64,000 bases of DNA from JBCCXL01 sp039191605. Its GTDB lineage: Bacteria; Acidobacteriota; Thermoanaerobaculia; Multivoradales; JAHZIX01. A model generated the notes under the pieces. That model was given only the letters and a program-made list of their open reading frames with translations, was not told the origin of the DNA and ran no database searches. A program made the position numbers and the translations under genes. How positions within the stretch are numbered: position 1 is the stretch's first letter; each line of letters begins with the position of its first letter. Positions 41,063-50,632 of the stretch are shown one piece after another. The DNA lies in contig JBCCXL010000007.1 in the NCBI GenBank assembly GCA_039191605.1, positions 186,001 to 250,000 on the forward strand, written 5' to 3'.

Positions 41063-42292
41063 GTGCCTTCCGACGGCCGCCGTCGCCTCTTTTTAGGCCT
41101 TCCTCTGGTCGGGGTCCCTTCCTTCCCCTGGCTGCTGGCGCTGCGCTATCTGCGCTCCGCTCGCCGCGACGCCTACATCCGCTTTCTCTCCACGGTGGCC
41201 GCCTGCGGCATCGCCGTCGGCGTGGCGGCCCTGATTCTGGTTCTGGCGGCCCTCTCCGGTCTCCACGACAAGCTGCTGGCGCAGATCCTCGCCGCGGTGC
41301 CCCATCTCGAGGTGAGCTCGCCGGCGGTGGCGGACCGCGACGAGTGGGCGAGGGCGGCCAGCGAGGCGGTACGCGGTGTAGAGGGCGTGGAATCGGTGCA
41401 TCGCATCGTGCGGGGGCAGGGCTGGGTGATGGTGGACGATCTGCCGCTGCCGGTGATTATCGTCGGCTATGACGACCTGCTGCCGAGGTCTTTTCCCGAG
41501 GCGACCTCGCGGCAACCGGGTCTCTATCTACCCCAGGCCCTCGCCCGTCGGTGGGGAGTCTTTCCCGGCGACGTTCTGACAGTGATTTCCCCGCGCTCTA
41601 CCCTCACTCCCCTCGGCCCCGCCCCGCGCACTCGGCCGCTGGAGGTGGTGGGGACCTTCCGCAGCCAGGCGGCCCAAGGGGGGGATCGAATCGCGATCCC
41701 GCTCTCCGACGCTCGCCGGCTCTTTGGCCGTAGTGCGGACGTGCTGGAGGTCAGCGTGACGGAGGGGCTGGACGGCGCCGTAGCGATGGCCCCGGAGATC
41801 GCCGCGGTAGTGCCGTCGGCCGAAGTTTCTACCTGGCGGGAGCTCAATCGCTCCCTCTACTTCGTCCTGCGGCTAGAGAAGGTTCTGCTCTTTCTCGCGG
41901 TGGGGCTCGTGGTGCTGGTGGCGACCCTGGCGCTGGTAGTGGATCTAGCCCTGGTGGTGACCTCGAAGCGGGCGGAGATCGGTGCCCTGGGGGCCCTCGG
42001 TACCTCTCCTCGGCGGCTGCGCCACGCCTTCTTGCTTCTCGGGGCGCTGCTGGCGGCGGTGGGGCTGGTGGCGGGCACCGCCCTCGGCATCACCGGAGCC
42101 TGGGCGATGGACCATTTCCGCTTGCTGTCGGTGCCGGGACAGGTGATGTTCGTCGATCACATTCCCTTCCAGGTCACCGCCCGCGATTTGACCCTGGTGC
42201 TCGGCAGCACCCTCGCCCTGGTTCTCTTCGCCGCCTGGAATGGCGCGCGGCGGGCCTCGGCGCTGGAGCCGGTGGAGGCGATGAGGCGATGA
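41063..42292 (+). CDS. lolC: LolC/LolE-type lipoprotein-releasing permease
   Basis: This 409-residue protein begins at GTG 41063, 6 bp after the lysS stop. It has the MacB/LolC layout: an N-terminal membrane helix (FLSTVAACGIAVGVAALILVLAAL), a periplasmic domain (about residues 65–265) and three C-terminal helices of the FtsX family. The typical LolCE block LALRYLRSARRDAYIRFLST precedes the first helix. With LolD it extracts outer-membrane lipoproteins from the inner membrane. Only one permease gene is present, so the transporter is probably a homodimer of the LolF type. The stop overlaps lolD by 4 nt. Confidence 0.9.
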   Translation: MPSDGRRRLFLGLPLVGVPSFPWLLALRYLRSARRDAYIRFLSTVAACGIAVGVAALILVLAALSGLHDKLLAQILAAVPHLEVSSPAVADRDEWARAASEAVRGVEGVESVHRIVRGQGWVMVDDLPLPVIIVGYDDLLPRSFPEATSRQPGLYLPQALARRWGVFPGDVLTVISPRSTLTPLGPAPRTRPLEVVGTFRSQAAQGGDRIAIPLSDARRLFGRSADVLEVSVTEGLDGAVAMAPEIAAVVPSAEVSTWRELNRSLYFVLRLEKVLLFLAVGLVVLVATLALVVDLALVVTSKRAEIGALGALGTSPRRLRHAFLLLGALLAAVGLVAGTALGITGAWAMDHFRLLSVPGQVMFVDHIPFQVTARDLTLVLGSTLALVLFAAWNGARRASALEPVEAMRR

Positions 42293-43071
42293 CTGAAGAG
42301 AGAACCCCCAATCCAGCTGAGGCTTCTGGTGAGAGCAAGGCACCGGCGCTAAGGCTGCGGCGAGTGACCAAGACTTTCCGTGACGGCGAGCGGTCCGTCG
42401 CCGTGCTGCGGGGGGTGGATCTGACCCTGCAGGCGGGAGAGACCGCCGCTATCGTCGGGCCTTCCGGCTCCGGCAAGAGCACCCTTTTGCATCTCCTGGG
42501 GGGGCTCGATCGCCCTGACCCTGAGGGGAGCGGGACCGAGGTCAACCAAGGGACAGGAGGGAGTAGGGGAGAAGCCCCGGTTTTCGAGATCTTCGGTCGC
42601 TCCCTCCTCGATCTCGACGACGAGGAGCTGGCGGACTTTCGCAACCGGCAGCTCGGCTTCGTGTTTCAATTCCACCAGCTGCTGCCAGATTTCGACGCCC
42701 TGGAGAACGTGATGATGCCGGGGCGCATCGCCGGGCTGGATGCTCAGAAAGTGCACTCCGATGCCCGGCGGCTACTTTCGGAGGTTGGGCTGGAGCATCG
42801 GCTCGACCATTTTCCCAGTGAGCTGTCCGGCGGCGAGCGACAGCGGGTGGCCCTCTGCCGCGCCCTATTGCTGGACCCTCCGCTGGTGCTGGCGGACGAG
42901 CCGACGGGAAATCTTGACCCGGCCAGCGGGGAACAGGTATTCGCCCGTTTGACGGAGTTGGTGGAGCGTCGAGGAGCCACGCTGGTGCTCGTCACGCACA
43001 ATCCAGAGCTAGCAGATCGGTGTGGTAGAATTTTTTCCCTGGATCAAGGCGTTCTCACCCATAACCGCTAG
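42289..43071 (+). CDS. lolD: Lipoprotein-releasing ABC transporter ATPase LolD
   Basis: The 260-residue ATPase has Walker A VGPSGSGKSTLLHLLGG, the Q-loop region GFVFQFHQLLPDF, signature SELSGGERQRVALCRALL, Walker B LVLADEPTGNLD and the H-loop VTHN. It powers lipoprotein release together with the overlapping permease gene. Two features depart from the usual 230 residues: a disordered N-terminal extension, and an insert of about 20 residues (EGSGTEVNQGTGGSRGEA) between GGLDRP and the following strand, just after the Walker A helix. Confidence 0.93.
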   Translation: MTEERTPNPAEASGESKAPALRLRRVTKTFRDGERSVAVLRGVDLTLQAGETAAIVGPSGSGKSTLLHLLGGLDRPDPEGSGTEVNQGTGGSRGEAPVFEIFGRSLLDLDDEELADFRNRQLGFVFQFHQLLPDFDALENVMMPGRIAGLDAQKVHSDARRLLSEVGLEHRLDHFPSELSGGERQRVALCRALLLDPPLVLADEPTGNLDPASGEQVFARLTELVERRGATLVLVTHNPELADRCGRIFSLDQGVLTHNR

Positions 43072-43426
43072 GATTGACCCGGTCCTCAGACACGATCTCT
43101 CCTCGCGGTTGGCTCTGCGCCATCCGCCCTCGCGCTGATCGCCGGCGCAACGACCGAGGGGCTCGCCCCTCTCGCCGCTGGCCCGATTCACCGCCAATGG
43201 TTTCGCCCACGCCGCCTGGAGGTACCCCGCCGTGAGCCCTTCGATCCCGCCGCGAGCCCCTGCCGATGATCGAGTTTGTCGCATCGGCGGTCCCTCCTCG
43301 AGGCTCTCCGCCTTCGGCTCCGGAACTCCTAGCCAGCCTTCCTCGTCCGCTCCCATTCTTCGACGGTCTGGTACCGCTCGATCCCACCCCCCGCGCTCAC
43401 TAACGCTTCCTCAACAGCACTAGACC
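43072..43426 (+). other. 355-bp gap between lolD and clpC
   Basis: No credible ORF is seen here on either strand. A small GC hairpin (43156–43161 with 43166–43171, loop CTCG) could mark the end of the lolD transcript but has no U-tract. The clpC promoter and any heat-shock control site should lie here. I cannot recognise a CtsR, HrcA (CIRCE) or sigma-32-type element. Confidence 0.4.
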
Positions 43427-45859
43427 ATGTTCGAGAAATACAACGAGAAAGCCCGCCGCGCCCTCTTCTTCGCCCGTTACGAGGCGAGCAAGCTCGGCTC
43501 TAGAGTCATCGAGAGTGAGCACATCCTGCTCGGAGTGTTGCGGGAGGGCGAAGAGACCGTCCACGAGATCTTCCGCCGCTTCCACATCAAGCCGGAGGAA
43601 GTACGCCGCGAGATCGAGGGCGAGCGAGTCTTCGTCGAGCGCATCTCGTCCACCGCTGAATTGCCCCTCTCCGAGGAGAGCAAGAAGGTGCTCGCCTACG
43701 CCTCCCACGAGGCGGAGAGCATGCTGCACTCGGCGGTGGGATCGGAACACCTGCTCATCGGGCTGCTGCGGGTGGAGGGATGCGTCGCGATGCGCATCCT
43801 CGCCCAATTCGGCCTCGACGTATACACCGTGCGGGAAGAGGTGCTGAACATTGTCAAGGAGCGGGAGGCCGCGGAGCAGAAAAAAGAGCTGCCCTTCCTG
43901 ACGGAATATGGTCGCGATCTCACCGCGCTGGCGGCGGAGGATGCCTTCGACCCGCTGATCGGCCGCGAGGAAGAGCTGGAGCGGATCATCCAGATCCTCT
44001 CTCGGCGCACCAAGAACAACCCCATTCTGCTCGGTGAGCCGGGGGTCGGTAAAACCGCCATCATCGAGGGCCTCGCCCAGCGGATCCACGAAGGCCTGGT
44101 GCCCATCTTCCTCGCCCGCAAGCGGATCCTCGCCCTGGATCTCTCCCTCATCGTTGCCGGCACCAAGTACCGCGGCCAATTCGAGGAACGCCTCAAGGGA
44201 ATCCTGAAAGAGCTGCGGGAGAGCGAGGACCTGATGGTCTTCATCGACGAGATCCACTCGTTGATCGGAGCCGGTTCGGCGGAGGGCTCGCTGGACGCCG
44301 CGAATATCCTCAAGCCGGCCCTGTCGCGGGGCGAGATCTCCTGCATCGGCGCCACCACCCTGAAGGAATACCGCAAGTACATCGAGAAGGATCGCTCCCT
44401 GCTGCGACGCTTCCAGGCGATTCAGATCGAGCCGCCCTCGGAGGAAGAGACCTTCGAGATCCTGCAGGGCATCAAGGATCGCTACGAGACCTTCCACCGC
44501 GTGCGATACGACGACATCGCCCTGCGTACCGCCATCTACCAGACCAACCGCTACATCACCGATCGCCATCTTCCGGACAAGGCCATCGACGTGATGGACG
44601 AGGCGGGGGCGCGGGTGAAGCTGCGCCGGGTGCGGGATACCCAGAATCTGCGTAAGCTGGAGAAGGAGATCGGCTCGGTGGTGCGGGAGATGAAGAGCGC
44701 GATTTCCGAGAAGGACTTCGAGCGGGCCGTCTACCTGCGAGAGCGGGAGATCGAGCTGCGGGAAGATCTCGAGCGCATGAGCCTGCTGACGGAGGACGAC
44801 GGCGTTCTGGAGGTCACCCATCGCGATGTCGAGGAGGTGATCTCCTCGTGGACCGGAATTCCGGTGGTGAGCCTACAGAGCGAGGAAGCCGAGAAGTTGA
44901 TGGCGATGGAGGAGACCCTGCGCCGCCGGGTGGTGGGGCAGGATGCCGCCATCAGCGCCATCAGCCGGGCGATTCGCCGTTCTCGCCTGGGGGTGAGCAA
45001 TCCGGATCGCCCCACCGGCTCCTTCATCTTCCTGGGGCCCTCAGGCGTCGGCAAGACGGAAGTGGCGCGGCGTTTGTCGATCTTTCTCTTCGGCAACGAG
45101 CAGGCCCTGGTGCGCTTCGACATGAGTGAGTACATGGAGAAGCATGCTGTCTCCAAGATGATCGGCTCACCTCCGGGCTATGTTGGACACGACGAGGGGG
45201 GGCAACTCACCGAGCGGGTACGGCGTAATCCCTACTCCCTGATCCTCTTCGATGAGATCGAGAAGGCCCACCCGGACGTCTCCAATCTGCTGCTGCAGAT
45301 TCTCGAGGACGGCACCCTGACGGACGCCTACGGAAACTCGGTGGACTTCCGCAACACCCTGGTCTTGATGACCTCGAATCTCGGCAGCCAGCACGTGCTC
45401 CGAGGTGGGCGGATGGGCTTCGGGGAGAGCGATCCTCAGGCTGGTTTCCGCAAGGTGGAGGAAGAGATCTTGTCGGACCTGCGTCGCGCCTTCTCCCCCG
45501 AGTTCATCAACCGAATCGACGAGGTGATCGTGTTCAACCCGCTGGGGGCCGAAGAGCTTCGCGCCATCGTCGATATCCTGTTGGAGGACGTCAACAGCAA
45601 TTTGGCGGAGCGGGACCTGCAGGTCGACGTCGAGGCCGCCGCTCGGGATTGGCTGCTGGAGCAGGCGGGAATCGATCCCTCCACCGGTGCCCGGCCGCTA
45701 CGCCGCACGATTCAGCGACATATTCAGGACGCCGTGTCCGAAATACTCATCGCCCAACACGGCGAGCCCATCGAACGCATTCGAGTCACCGTGGAGGCAG
45801 GAGAGCTCTCCTTCGCCACCGAGACTCGGGAGGAGTTGGCCACCGAGGCGAGCCGCTAA
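43427..45859 (+). CDS. clpC: ClpC-type AAA+ unfoldase
   Basis: The 810-residue protein has the full ClpC arrangement: an N-terminal double Clp-N repeat (YNEKARRALFFARYEASKLGS, HILLGVLREGEETV, EHLLIGLLRVEG), AAA domain 1 with Walker A LGEPGVGKTAIIEGLA and Walker B LMVFIDEIHSL, and a UVR-like middle segment (EKDFERAVYLREREIELREDLE). AAA domain 2 follows with LGPSGVGKTEVARRL, ILFDEIEKAHPDV and the C-terminal STGARPLRRTIQ. The MGFGE sequence near residue 665 fits the ClpP-binding loop. It unfolds substrates for ClpP, which is not encoded in the window. It stands apart from lolD and bamA by about 350 and 170 bp. Confidence 0.95.
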   Translation: MFEKYNEKARRALFFARYEASKLGSRVIESEHILLGVLREGEETVHEIFRRFHIKPEEVRREIEGERVFVERISSTAELPLSEESKKVLAYASHEAESMLHSAVGSEHLLIGLLRVEGCVAMRILAQFGLDVYTVREEVLNIVKEREAAEQKKELPFLTEYGRDLTALAAEDAFDPLIGREEELERIIQILSRRTKNNPILLGEPGVGKTAIIEGLAQRIHEGLVPIFLARKRILALDLSLIVAGTKYRGQFEERLKGILKELRESEDLMVFIDEIHSLIGAGSAEGSLDAANILKPALSRGEISCIGATTLKEYRKYIEKDRSLLRRFQAIQIEPPSEEETFEILQGIKDRYETFHRVRYDDIALRTAIYQTNRYITDRHLPDKAIDVMDEAGARVKLRRVRDTQNLRKLEKEIGSVVREMKSAISEKDFERAVYLREREIELREDLERMSLLTEDDGVLEVTHRDVEEVISSWTGIPVVSLQSEEAEKLMAMEETLRRRVVGQDAAISAISRAIRRSRLGVSNPDRPTGSFIFLGPSGVGKTEVARRLSIFLFGNEQALVRFDMSEYMEKHAVSKMIGSPPGYVGHDEGGQLTERVRRNPYSLILFDEIEKAHPDVSNLLLQILEDGTLTDAYGNSVDFRNTLVLMTSNLGSQHVLRGGRMGFGESDPQAGFRKVEEEILSDLRRAFSPEFINRIDEVIVFNPLGAEELRAIVDILLEDVNSNLAERDLQVDVEAAARDWLLEQAGIDPSTGARPLRRTIQRHIQDAVSEILIAQHGEPIERIRVTVEAGELSFATETREELATEASR

Positions 45860-45874
45860 CGCGCTCGAAGTGGG

Positions 45875-45911
45875 CTTTCGCCCCGCTGCTCTCTGGTGCA
45901 GCGGGCGAAGG
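45875..45911 (+). terminator. Strong hairpin after clpC
   Basis: Arms 45875–45889 and 45898–45911 pair over about 13 bp with a one-base bulge and an 8-nt loop, starting 16 bp after the clpC stop. A GGGGGGATTT run follows instead of a U-tract. It probably ends the clpC transcript ahead of bamA. Confidence 0.6.
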
Positions 45912-46028
45912 GGGGGATTTGTGGCGCCCGACTTGGGCGCGCTTCACCCCGCCCCTCGCTCACCTCGCAGGACGCCGAATTCGGTCTTCGCTCAGGCGGC
46001 CTCGCGCCGCGGGAGGAGCTTCTAGCTC

Positions 46029-48437
46029 ATGACCTTCAGAAGCTATCGACGATTCTTCGTGCGCACCCTGGCGGTGCTCGCCCTTATGTGGCTCTTCCTA
46101 CCAGTGATGGAGAGTGCTGGCGACCTGCAGGATTTTGAGGGCGCCACCATCGAGAGCGTGACCTTTGTGGGCAACACCCTGCTCGCCGAAGACACGCTGC
46201 TCTACTACCTCGGGCTGGATGTCGGGCTGCCTCTGGTGCAGCGGGACCTCAACTCCAACCTTCGCCAACTGTGGGACACGGAGTTAGTGGATGATGTTCG
46301 CATCGATGGCCGGGCGGCGCCCGGCGGCGGGGTTGCGCTAATTATCACGCTGACCGAGCGGCCGCGGATTCGCTCCCTGGAGTACGAGGGGCTGCGCCGG
46401 GTCAACGAATCGGATATCGACGAGAAGGTGGCGCTGGAGCGAATTCAGGTTTTCGAGGGCGATTCGGTGCGCCGCGGTGAGCTGCGTCGTCTCGAGAACG
46501 CCATCGAGGAGCTCTACCGCGAGAAGGGTTATCGCTTCGCCGACGCTACCGTCGACCTTATCGACAGCCCGCTGACCCCCAGTGAGAAGGACGTCATCTT
46601 CTCCATTGATGAGGGCAACCGGGTTCGCATCGAAGACATCAAATTCGAGGGCAACACGGTCTACGGCGATTGGCGCCTGCGCTTGGCGATGAACAAGACC
46701 AAGCAGACCAACGTCCTGTGGCGAACCATCAAGCGCGACATCTACAACCCGGCGAAGCTGCAAGAGGATCTCGATAGCGTTCGCGAGCTCTACACCAAGG
46801 AGGGCTACAAGAACGTCACCCTCGGTGAGCCGATCATCGAGGTCCGCGCGCTGCGGCCGCAGGCGGCCTCCGTCGAAGATCAGAATCGACGCATGTTCAT
46901 CACCATCCCCATCGAGGAAGGGGAGCGGTGGAAGTTCGGCGAGGTCACCATTCAGGGTAACGAGCGCTACAGCGATCAGCAGCTGCTGCGGGCCTTCGAG
47001 ATTCGCAACGGTGACTGGCTGCGCTCGCGCAAGATCGACGATGCCGTCACCGCCATCGACGACATCTACAAGAACACCGGCTTCATCAATGCCCGCATCG
47101 CTCCAGAGGTCGTCGAGCGAGACGAGCGCACCGCGGACATCGTCGTGCAGATCGATGAAGGGGACCAATATCGGGTTGGCCGCATCGACTTCGAAGGCAA
47201 TGAGCGCACCATGGACAAGGTGCTACGCCGCGAGCTCCAGGTGCAGGAAGGCCGCCTCATCAGCCTGCGCGGGATTCAGAACAGCCTGCTGAAGATCAAG
47301 CAGCTGGGCTTCTTCGAGAGCGATATCGACGCGCCTGTGGACATCGTCAACGTCGATGAGGAAGACAAGACCATCGACCTGATCTTCAAGGGCACCGAAG
47401 CGGATCGAACGGAGCTTCAATTCGGCGGCGGCTGGAGCGAATTCGACGGCTTCTTCGCCCAGCTCGCCCTGCGCACCCAGAACTTCCTCGGCCGTGGTGA
47501 GACCCTCGGAGTGCAGTTCCAGCAGGGTAGCGTGCGCAACTACCTGGACCTCTCCTACTTCGTTCCGTGGTTCCTGGACAAGCCCCAGAGCATCGGCATC
47601 CGGGCCTTCAAGCGCGACGACGATTTTTCGCTGCTGACCTCGTCGAATCTGCAGCGCGAGAGTGAGGGCGGCTCGATCACCTATGGCCGCAACTTCGGTC
47701 TGTTCAATTCCGTAAGCATGACCTACACGCGGTCGGAGTTCTCGGATCAGACCTTCTTCAACGATATCGACGGCAATCCAGTGCAGGTGGACCTCAACTT
47801 CACCAGCTCGGCGCTTCGCCCGGTCTATGTCTACAACAGCGTCGATAGCCCCTTCGAGCCCACCCGGGGCACGAAGCTGCAGATCAGCACGGATTACGTT
47901 GGCGGCTTCCTCGGCGGCACTCAGAACTTCATTCGTCCCCGATTGCAGCTCACTCGCTATCAGCCGGTGACCCAGGGGCGGGTGAAGACGATCTTCGGCC
48001 TGAATGTCGAAGCGGGCTGGATCGAGCCCTTCGATGACTATCAGCTCAGCCGACTGGACCGTTTCTACCTCGGTGGCGAGAACAGCATCCGAGGCTTCCG
48101 ATTCAACAACATCTGGGTTCGCAACGAGGACGGCTCCACCCGCTTCGATGACCTGAATATCCCCCTCGGCGGCGATAAATTCCTGCAGGTCAACCTCGAA
48201 TACCACTTCCTCACCAACACCCCATTCCGCGTGCTACTCTTCGCCGACGCCGGTGCGGTGTTCGACGAAGATCAGAGCATTGATTTCGACCTCATGCGCT
48301 ACACCGCAGGCGTGGAGGTGCGGGTGATGGTGCCCCTCTTCGGGGCTCCTCTCCGTTTCATCTACTCACAAAACCTTGATCCTTTGCCGGATGACCGATT
48401 CGAGAGTATCGACTTCTCCATCGGCGCCAGCTTCTAA
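46029..48437 (+). CDS. bamA: Outer-membrane protein assembly factor BamA
   Basis: This 802-residue protein inserts beta-barrel proteins into the outer membrane. After a signal segment (FFVRTLAVLALMWLFLPVM) come about five POTRA repeats (for example ATIESVTFVGNTLLAEDTLL, IRSLEYEGLRRVNESDI, VRIEDIKFEGNTVYGDWRLR, WKFGEVTIQGNERYSDQQL, YRVGRIDFEGNERTMDKVL). The C-terminal barrel has the GGENSIRGFRF lid-loop motif (VRGF/IRGF) and a terminal phenylalanine (DFSIGASF). The ATG has GGAGG upstream. It leads the classical bamA–skp–lpxD–fabZ–lpxA order. Confidence 0.96.
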   Translation: MTFRSYRRFFVRTLAVLALMWLFLPVMESAGDLQDFEGATIESVTFVGNTLLAEDTLLYYLGLDVGLPLVQRDLNSNLRQLWDTELVDDVRIDGRAAPGGGVALIITLTERPRIRSLEYEGLRRVNESDIDEKVALERIQVFEGDSVRRGELRRLENAIEELYREKGYRFADATVDLIDSPLTPSEKDVIFSIDEGNRVRIEDIKFEGNTVYGDWRLRLAMNKTKQTNVLWRTIKRDIYNPAKLQEDLDSVRELYTKEGYKNVTLGEPIIEVRALRPQAASVEDQNRRMFITIPIEEGERWKFGEVTIQGNERYSDQQLLRAFEIRNGDWLRSRKIDDAVTAIDDIYKNTGFINARIAPEVVERDERTADIVVQIDEGDQYRVGRIDFEGNERTMDKVLRRELQVQEGRLISLRGIQNSLLKIKQLGFFESDIDAPVDIVNVDEEDKTIDLIFKGTEADRTELQFGGGWSEFDGFFAQLALRTQNFLGRGETLGVQFQQGSVRNYLDLSYFVPWFLDKPQSIGIRAFKRDDDFSLLTSSNLQRESEGGSITYGRNFGLFNSVSMTYTRSEFSDQTFFNDIDGNPVQVDLNFTSSALRPVYVYNSVDSPFEPTRGTKLQISTDYVGGFLGGTQNFIRPRLQLTRYQPVTQGRVKTIFGLNVEAGWIEPFDDYQLSRLDRFYLGGENSIRGFRFNNIWVRNEDGSTRFDDLNIPLGGDKFLQVNLEYHFLTNTPFRVLLFADAGAVFDEDQSIDFDLMRYTAGVEVRVMVPLFGAPLRFIYSQNLDPLPDDRFESIDFSIGASF

Positions 48438-48458
48438 GAGCTTGAAGGAGACTTCAGC

Positions 48459-49001
48459 ATGTTCCATCGTTCCTCTCGTGTTCTCGTTCTTCCCCTCGCT
48501 TTGATCCTTGGCCTGGTGGTCGTCGCGCTGCCGGCGCAGGCCCAGGGGCAGAAGATCGGGGTGATCAACGTACAGAAGGTGATTGCCGAGAGCACCGCCG
48601 GTAAGGCGGCTCAGACCCAGATCGAAGCGATTCAACAGCAGAAGGCTCAGCAGCTAGAGGCTTTGGGCAAGGAAGCTCAGGACCTCCAGAAGCGGGTAGA
48701 AGAAGGCCGCCTCTCCCTGTCCCCGGACAAGCTCGAGGAGCTGCGGGAGCAGTACGAGGACAAGGTCATCGCCCTGCGTCGCGCTCAGGATGATGCCGGC
48801 CGCGACGTGCAGACCACCGGCGAGCGCCTGATGGGCGAGCTGGAAGGCGAGATCATGCCGGTAATCGAGGCGGTGGGGCAGGAGGGTGGCTATTCCGTGA
48901 TCTTCAACAAGTTCGAGAGCGGTTTGGTCTACGCCAGCGACACCATCGACATCACGGATCAGGTCATCGCCCGACTCAACGCTGCCGGCGGCAGCGAGTA
49001 A
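48459..49001 (+). CDS. skp: Skp/OmpH-family periplasmic chaperone
   Basis: The 180-residue protein has a signal peptide (LPLALILGLVVVALPAQAQ) followed by KIGVINVQKVIAEST, a long Gln/Glu/Lys-rich coiled coil forming the Skp tentacles (residues about 50–130), and a C-terminal strand region (IMPVIEAVGQEGGYSVIFNK). It holds unfolded outer-membrane proteins for BamA. The start is 21 bp after bamA with GAAGGAG upstream. Confidence 0.94.
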   Translation: MFHRSSRVLVLPLALILGLVVVALPAQAQGQKIGVINVQKVIAESTAGKAAQTQIEAIQQQKAQQLEALGKEAQDLQKRVEEGRLSLSPDKLEELREQYEDKVIALRRAQDDAGRDVQTTGERLMGELEGEIMPVIEAVGQEGGYSVIFNKFESGLVYASDTIDITDQVIARLNAAGGSE

Positions 49002-49020
49002 GGCAGCGACGGAACCCGTC

Positions 49021-50127
49021 GTGGCTTCTCGCCTCGGGGAGCTGGTGGGCGCCCTGGCGGAGCGCTTGGAGGTAGCCCTGGAGGGCGACCCCGAGATGCT
49101 CATCGAGGCGGTCGCGCCTCTCGATTCCGCCGGTCCCCATCACCTCTCTTTCCTCAAGAGCGCTCGCCACCGTCGCGCGGCGGCGGCGAGCGCCGCCGGG
49201 GCGCTGATCGTTCCCCAGGACGCCGATGCTGAGGCGCTGGGAGGCAAGGATCGGCCTCTGCTGCGCACGCCGGAGCCCGCCGTCGCGTTGGCCTTCGCTC
49301 TTGAGCTGCTGCATCCGGCACCGCGATACGTTCCGGGCATCGATGCCCGGGCCGCCGTCGCGGAGGGGACGAATATCGCCCCCTCGGCCCACGTCGGTGC
49401 CTTGGCGGTGGTGGGTGCCGGAAGCAGTGTTGGGGCGAGGAGCGCGGTGTTGCCAACGGCGGTCATCGGCGCTGGCTGCATCCTCGGAGAAGGGGTGGTG
49501 GTCCACCCCCACGCGGTGTTGTACGATGGCGTCCGTCTTGGCGACGGGGTCATCGTTCATGCTGGCGCAGTGGTAGGAGCCGATGGTTTTGGCTATGCCA
49601 CCGACCGGCGAGGACAACACCACAAGATTCCGCAGGTCGGCAGCGTCGTAGTGGAAGACGGGGTCGAGATCGGTGCCCTTTCAGCGGTCGATCGCGGTGC
49701 CTTCGAAGCTACGCGCATCGGCGCCGGAACCAAGGTGGACAACCTCGTGCAGGTCGGGCACAACGTCGATGTCGGCCGCCACTGTCTGCTCTGTGGACAG
49801 GCGGGGGTCGCGGGCTCCAGTCGTCTCGGTGATGGCGTCGTGCTGGCCGGCCAAGCCGGCGTGGTGGACCACGTGGAGATCGGTGATCGAACCTTGGTGG
49901 GCGCCGCCTCCGCCGTTTTGGGATCTCACCCTCAAGGTGGCCAGCGTCTCTCTGGTTATCCTGCCCGCAACCATGCTGAATGGCGGCGGGAAGTGGTTTC
50001 TGTTTCTCAGCTCACCGCTCTCAAGCGGCGCCTGAAGGCGGCAGAGCGGGCTCTCGAGGCGCTTTCGCCTCACCAGGACTCGAGTTCTTCTGCGAGCCTT
50101 TCTGATACGGAGGATGGATCGAAATGA
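49021..50127 (+). CDS. lpxD: UDP-3-O-acylglucosamine N-acyltransferase LpxD
   Basis: The 368-residue protein performs the third step of lipid A synthesis, N-acylating UDP-3-O-acyl-glucosamine. A uridine-binding N-terminal domain (residues about 1–100, with HHLSFLKSARHR) precedes a left-handed beta-helix of hexapeptide repeats and a C-terminal helix. The catalytic histidine lies in NLVQVGHNVDVGRH, after VVGADGFGYATDRRG. The start is a GTG at 49021, 19 bp after skp, without a strong ribosome binding site, so coupling is likely. It overlaps fabZ by 4 nt. Confidence 0.95.
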   Translation: MASRLGELVGALAERLEVALEGDPEMLIEAVAPLDSAGPHHLSFLKSARHRRAAAASAAGALIVPQDADAEALGGKDRPLLRTPEPAVALAFALELLHPAPRYVPGIDARAAVAEGTNIAPSAHVGALAVVGAGSSVGARSAVLPTAVIGAGCILGEGVVVHPHAVLYDGVRLGDGVIVHAGAVVGADGFGYATDRRGQHHKIPQVGSVVVEDGVEIGALSAVDRGAFEATRIGAGTKVDNLVQVGHNVDVGRHCLLCGQAGVAGSSRLGDGVVLAGQAGVVDHVEIGDRTLVGAASAVLGSHPQGGQRLSGYPARNHAEWRREVVSVSQLTALKRRLKAAERALEALSPHQDSSSSASLSDTEDGSK

Positions 50128-50630
50128 CTGATAACGCGACTTCCGAAGCGGCCGGAGATGATTACCTCTTCTCTGGCGACGGGCCGTGGGACGTGCGGTG
50201 GATTCGCAAGATCCTGCCTCATCGCTACCCCTTTTTGCTGGTCGACCGCGTCCTGGAGATCGAGCGCTCCAAGCGCATCGTCGCGGTCAAGAACGTCACC
50301 GTCAACGAGCCTTTCTTCAACGGTCACTTTCCCAACCATCCGGTGATGCCCGGCGTGCTCATCGTCGAGGGTATGGCTCAGGCCGGAGGCATTTTGCTGA
50401 TGGCGAATTTCCGCGATCGGGAGAGCAAGCTGATTTACTTTATGGGAATCGATAAGGCCCGTTTCCGCCGGCCCATCGTTCCGGGAGATACGGTGCGCTT
50501 CGAGATCGACGTGCTGCGGCTGCGGGAGAGCTACGCAAAGATCGCGGCCAAAGCCATCGTCGATGGCGAGCTGGCGGCGGAGGCGACCCTGTCTTCTGGC
50601 ATCGTCGATTCCACCGGTATTGAGATCTAG
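50124..50630 (+). CDS. fabZ: 3-hydroxyacyl-ACP dehydratase FabZ
   Basis: FabZ dehydrates 3-hydroxyacyl-ACP in fatty-acid elongation and competes with LpxA and LpxD for the same substrate pool. The 168-residue hot-dog-fold protein has ILPHRYPFLLVDRV and the catalytic GHFPNHPVMPGVLIVEGMAQ (His and Glu). An N-terminal extension of about 20 residues precedes the conserved core. The ATG overlaps the lpxD stop, and lpxA begins 2 bp after its own stop. Confidence 0.96.
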   Translation: MTDNATSEAAGDDYLFSGDGPWDVRWIRKILPHRYPFLLVDRVLEIERSKRIVAVKNVTVNEPFFNGHFPNHPVMPGVLIVEGMAQAGGILLMANFRDRESKLIYFMGIDKARFRRPIVPGDTVRFEIDVLRLRESYAKIAAKAIVDGELAAEATLSSGIVDSTGIEI

Positions 50631-50632
50631 TC

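Noticed and set aside
43072..43426. CIRCE or CtsR operator before clpC
   Set aside because: No 9-bp inverted repeat of the CIRCE type or heptad CtsR repeat could be seen.
43400..44821. 473-codon minus-strand frame over clpC
   Set aside because: Antisense to the conserved Clp-N and AAA domains; no homology-like features.
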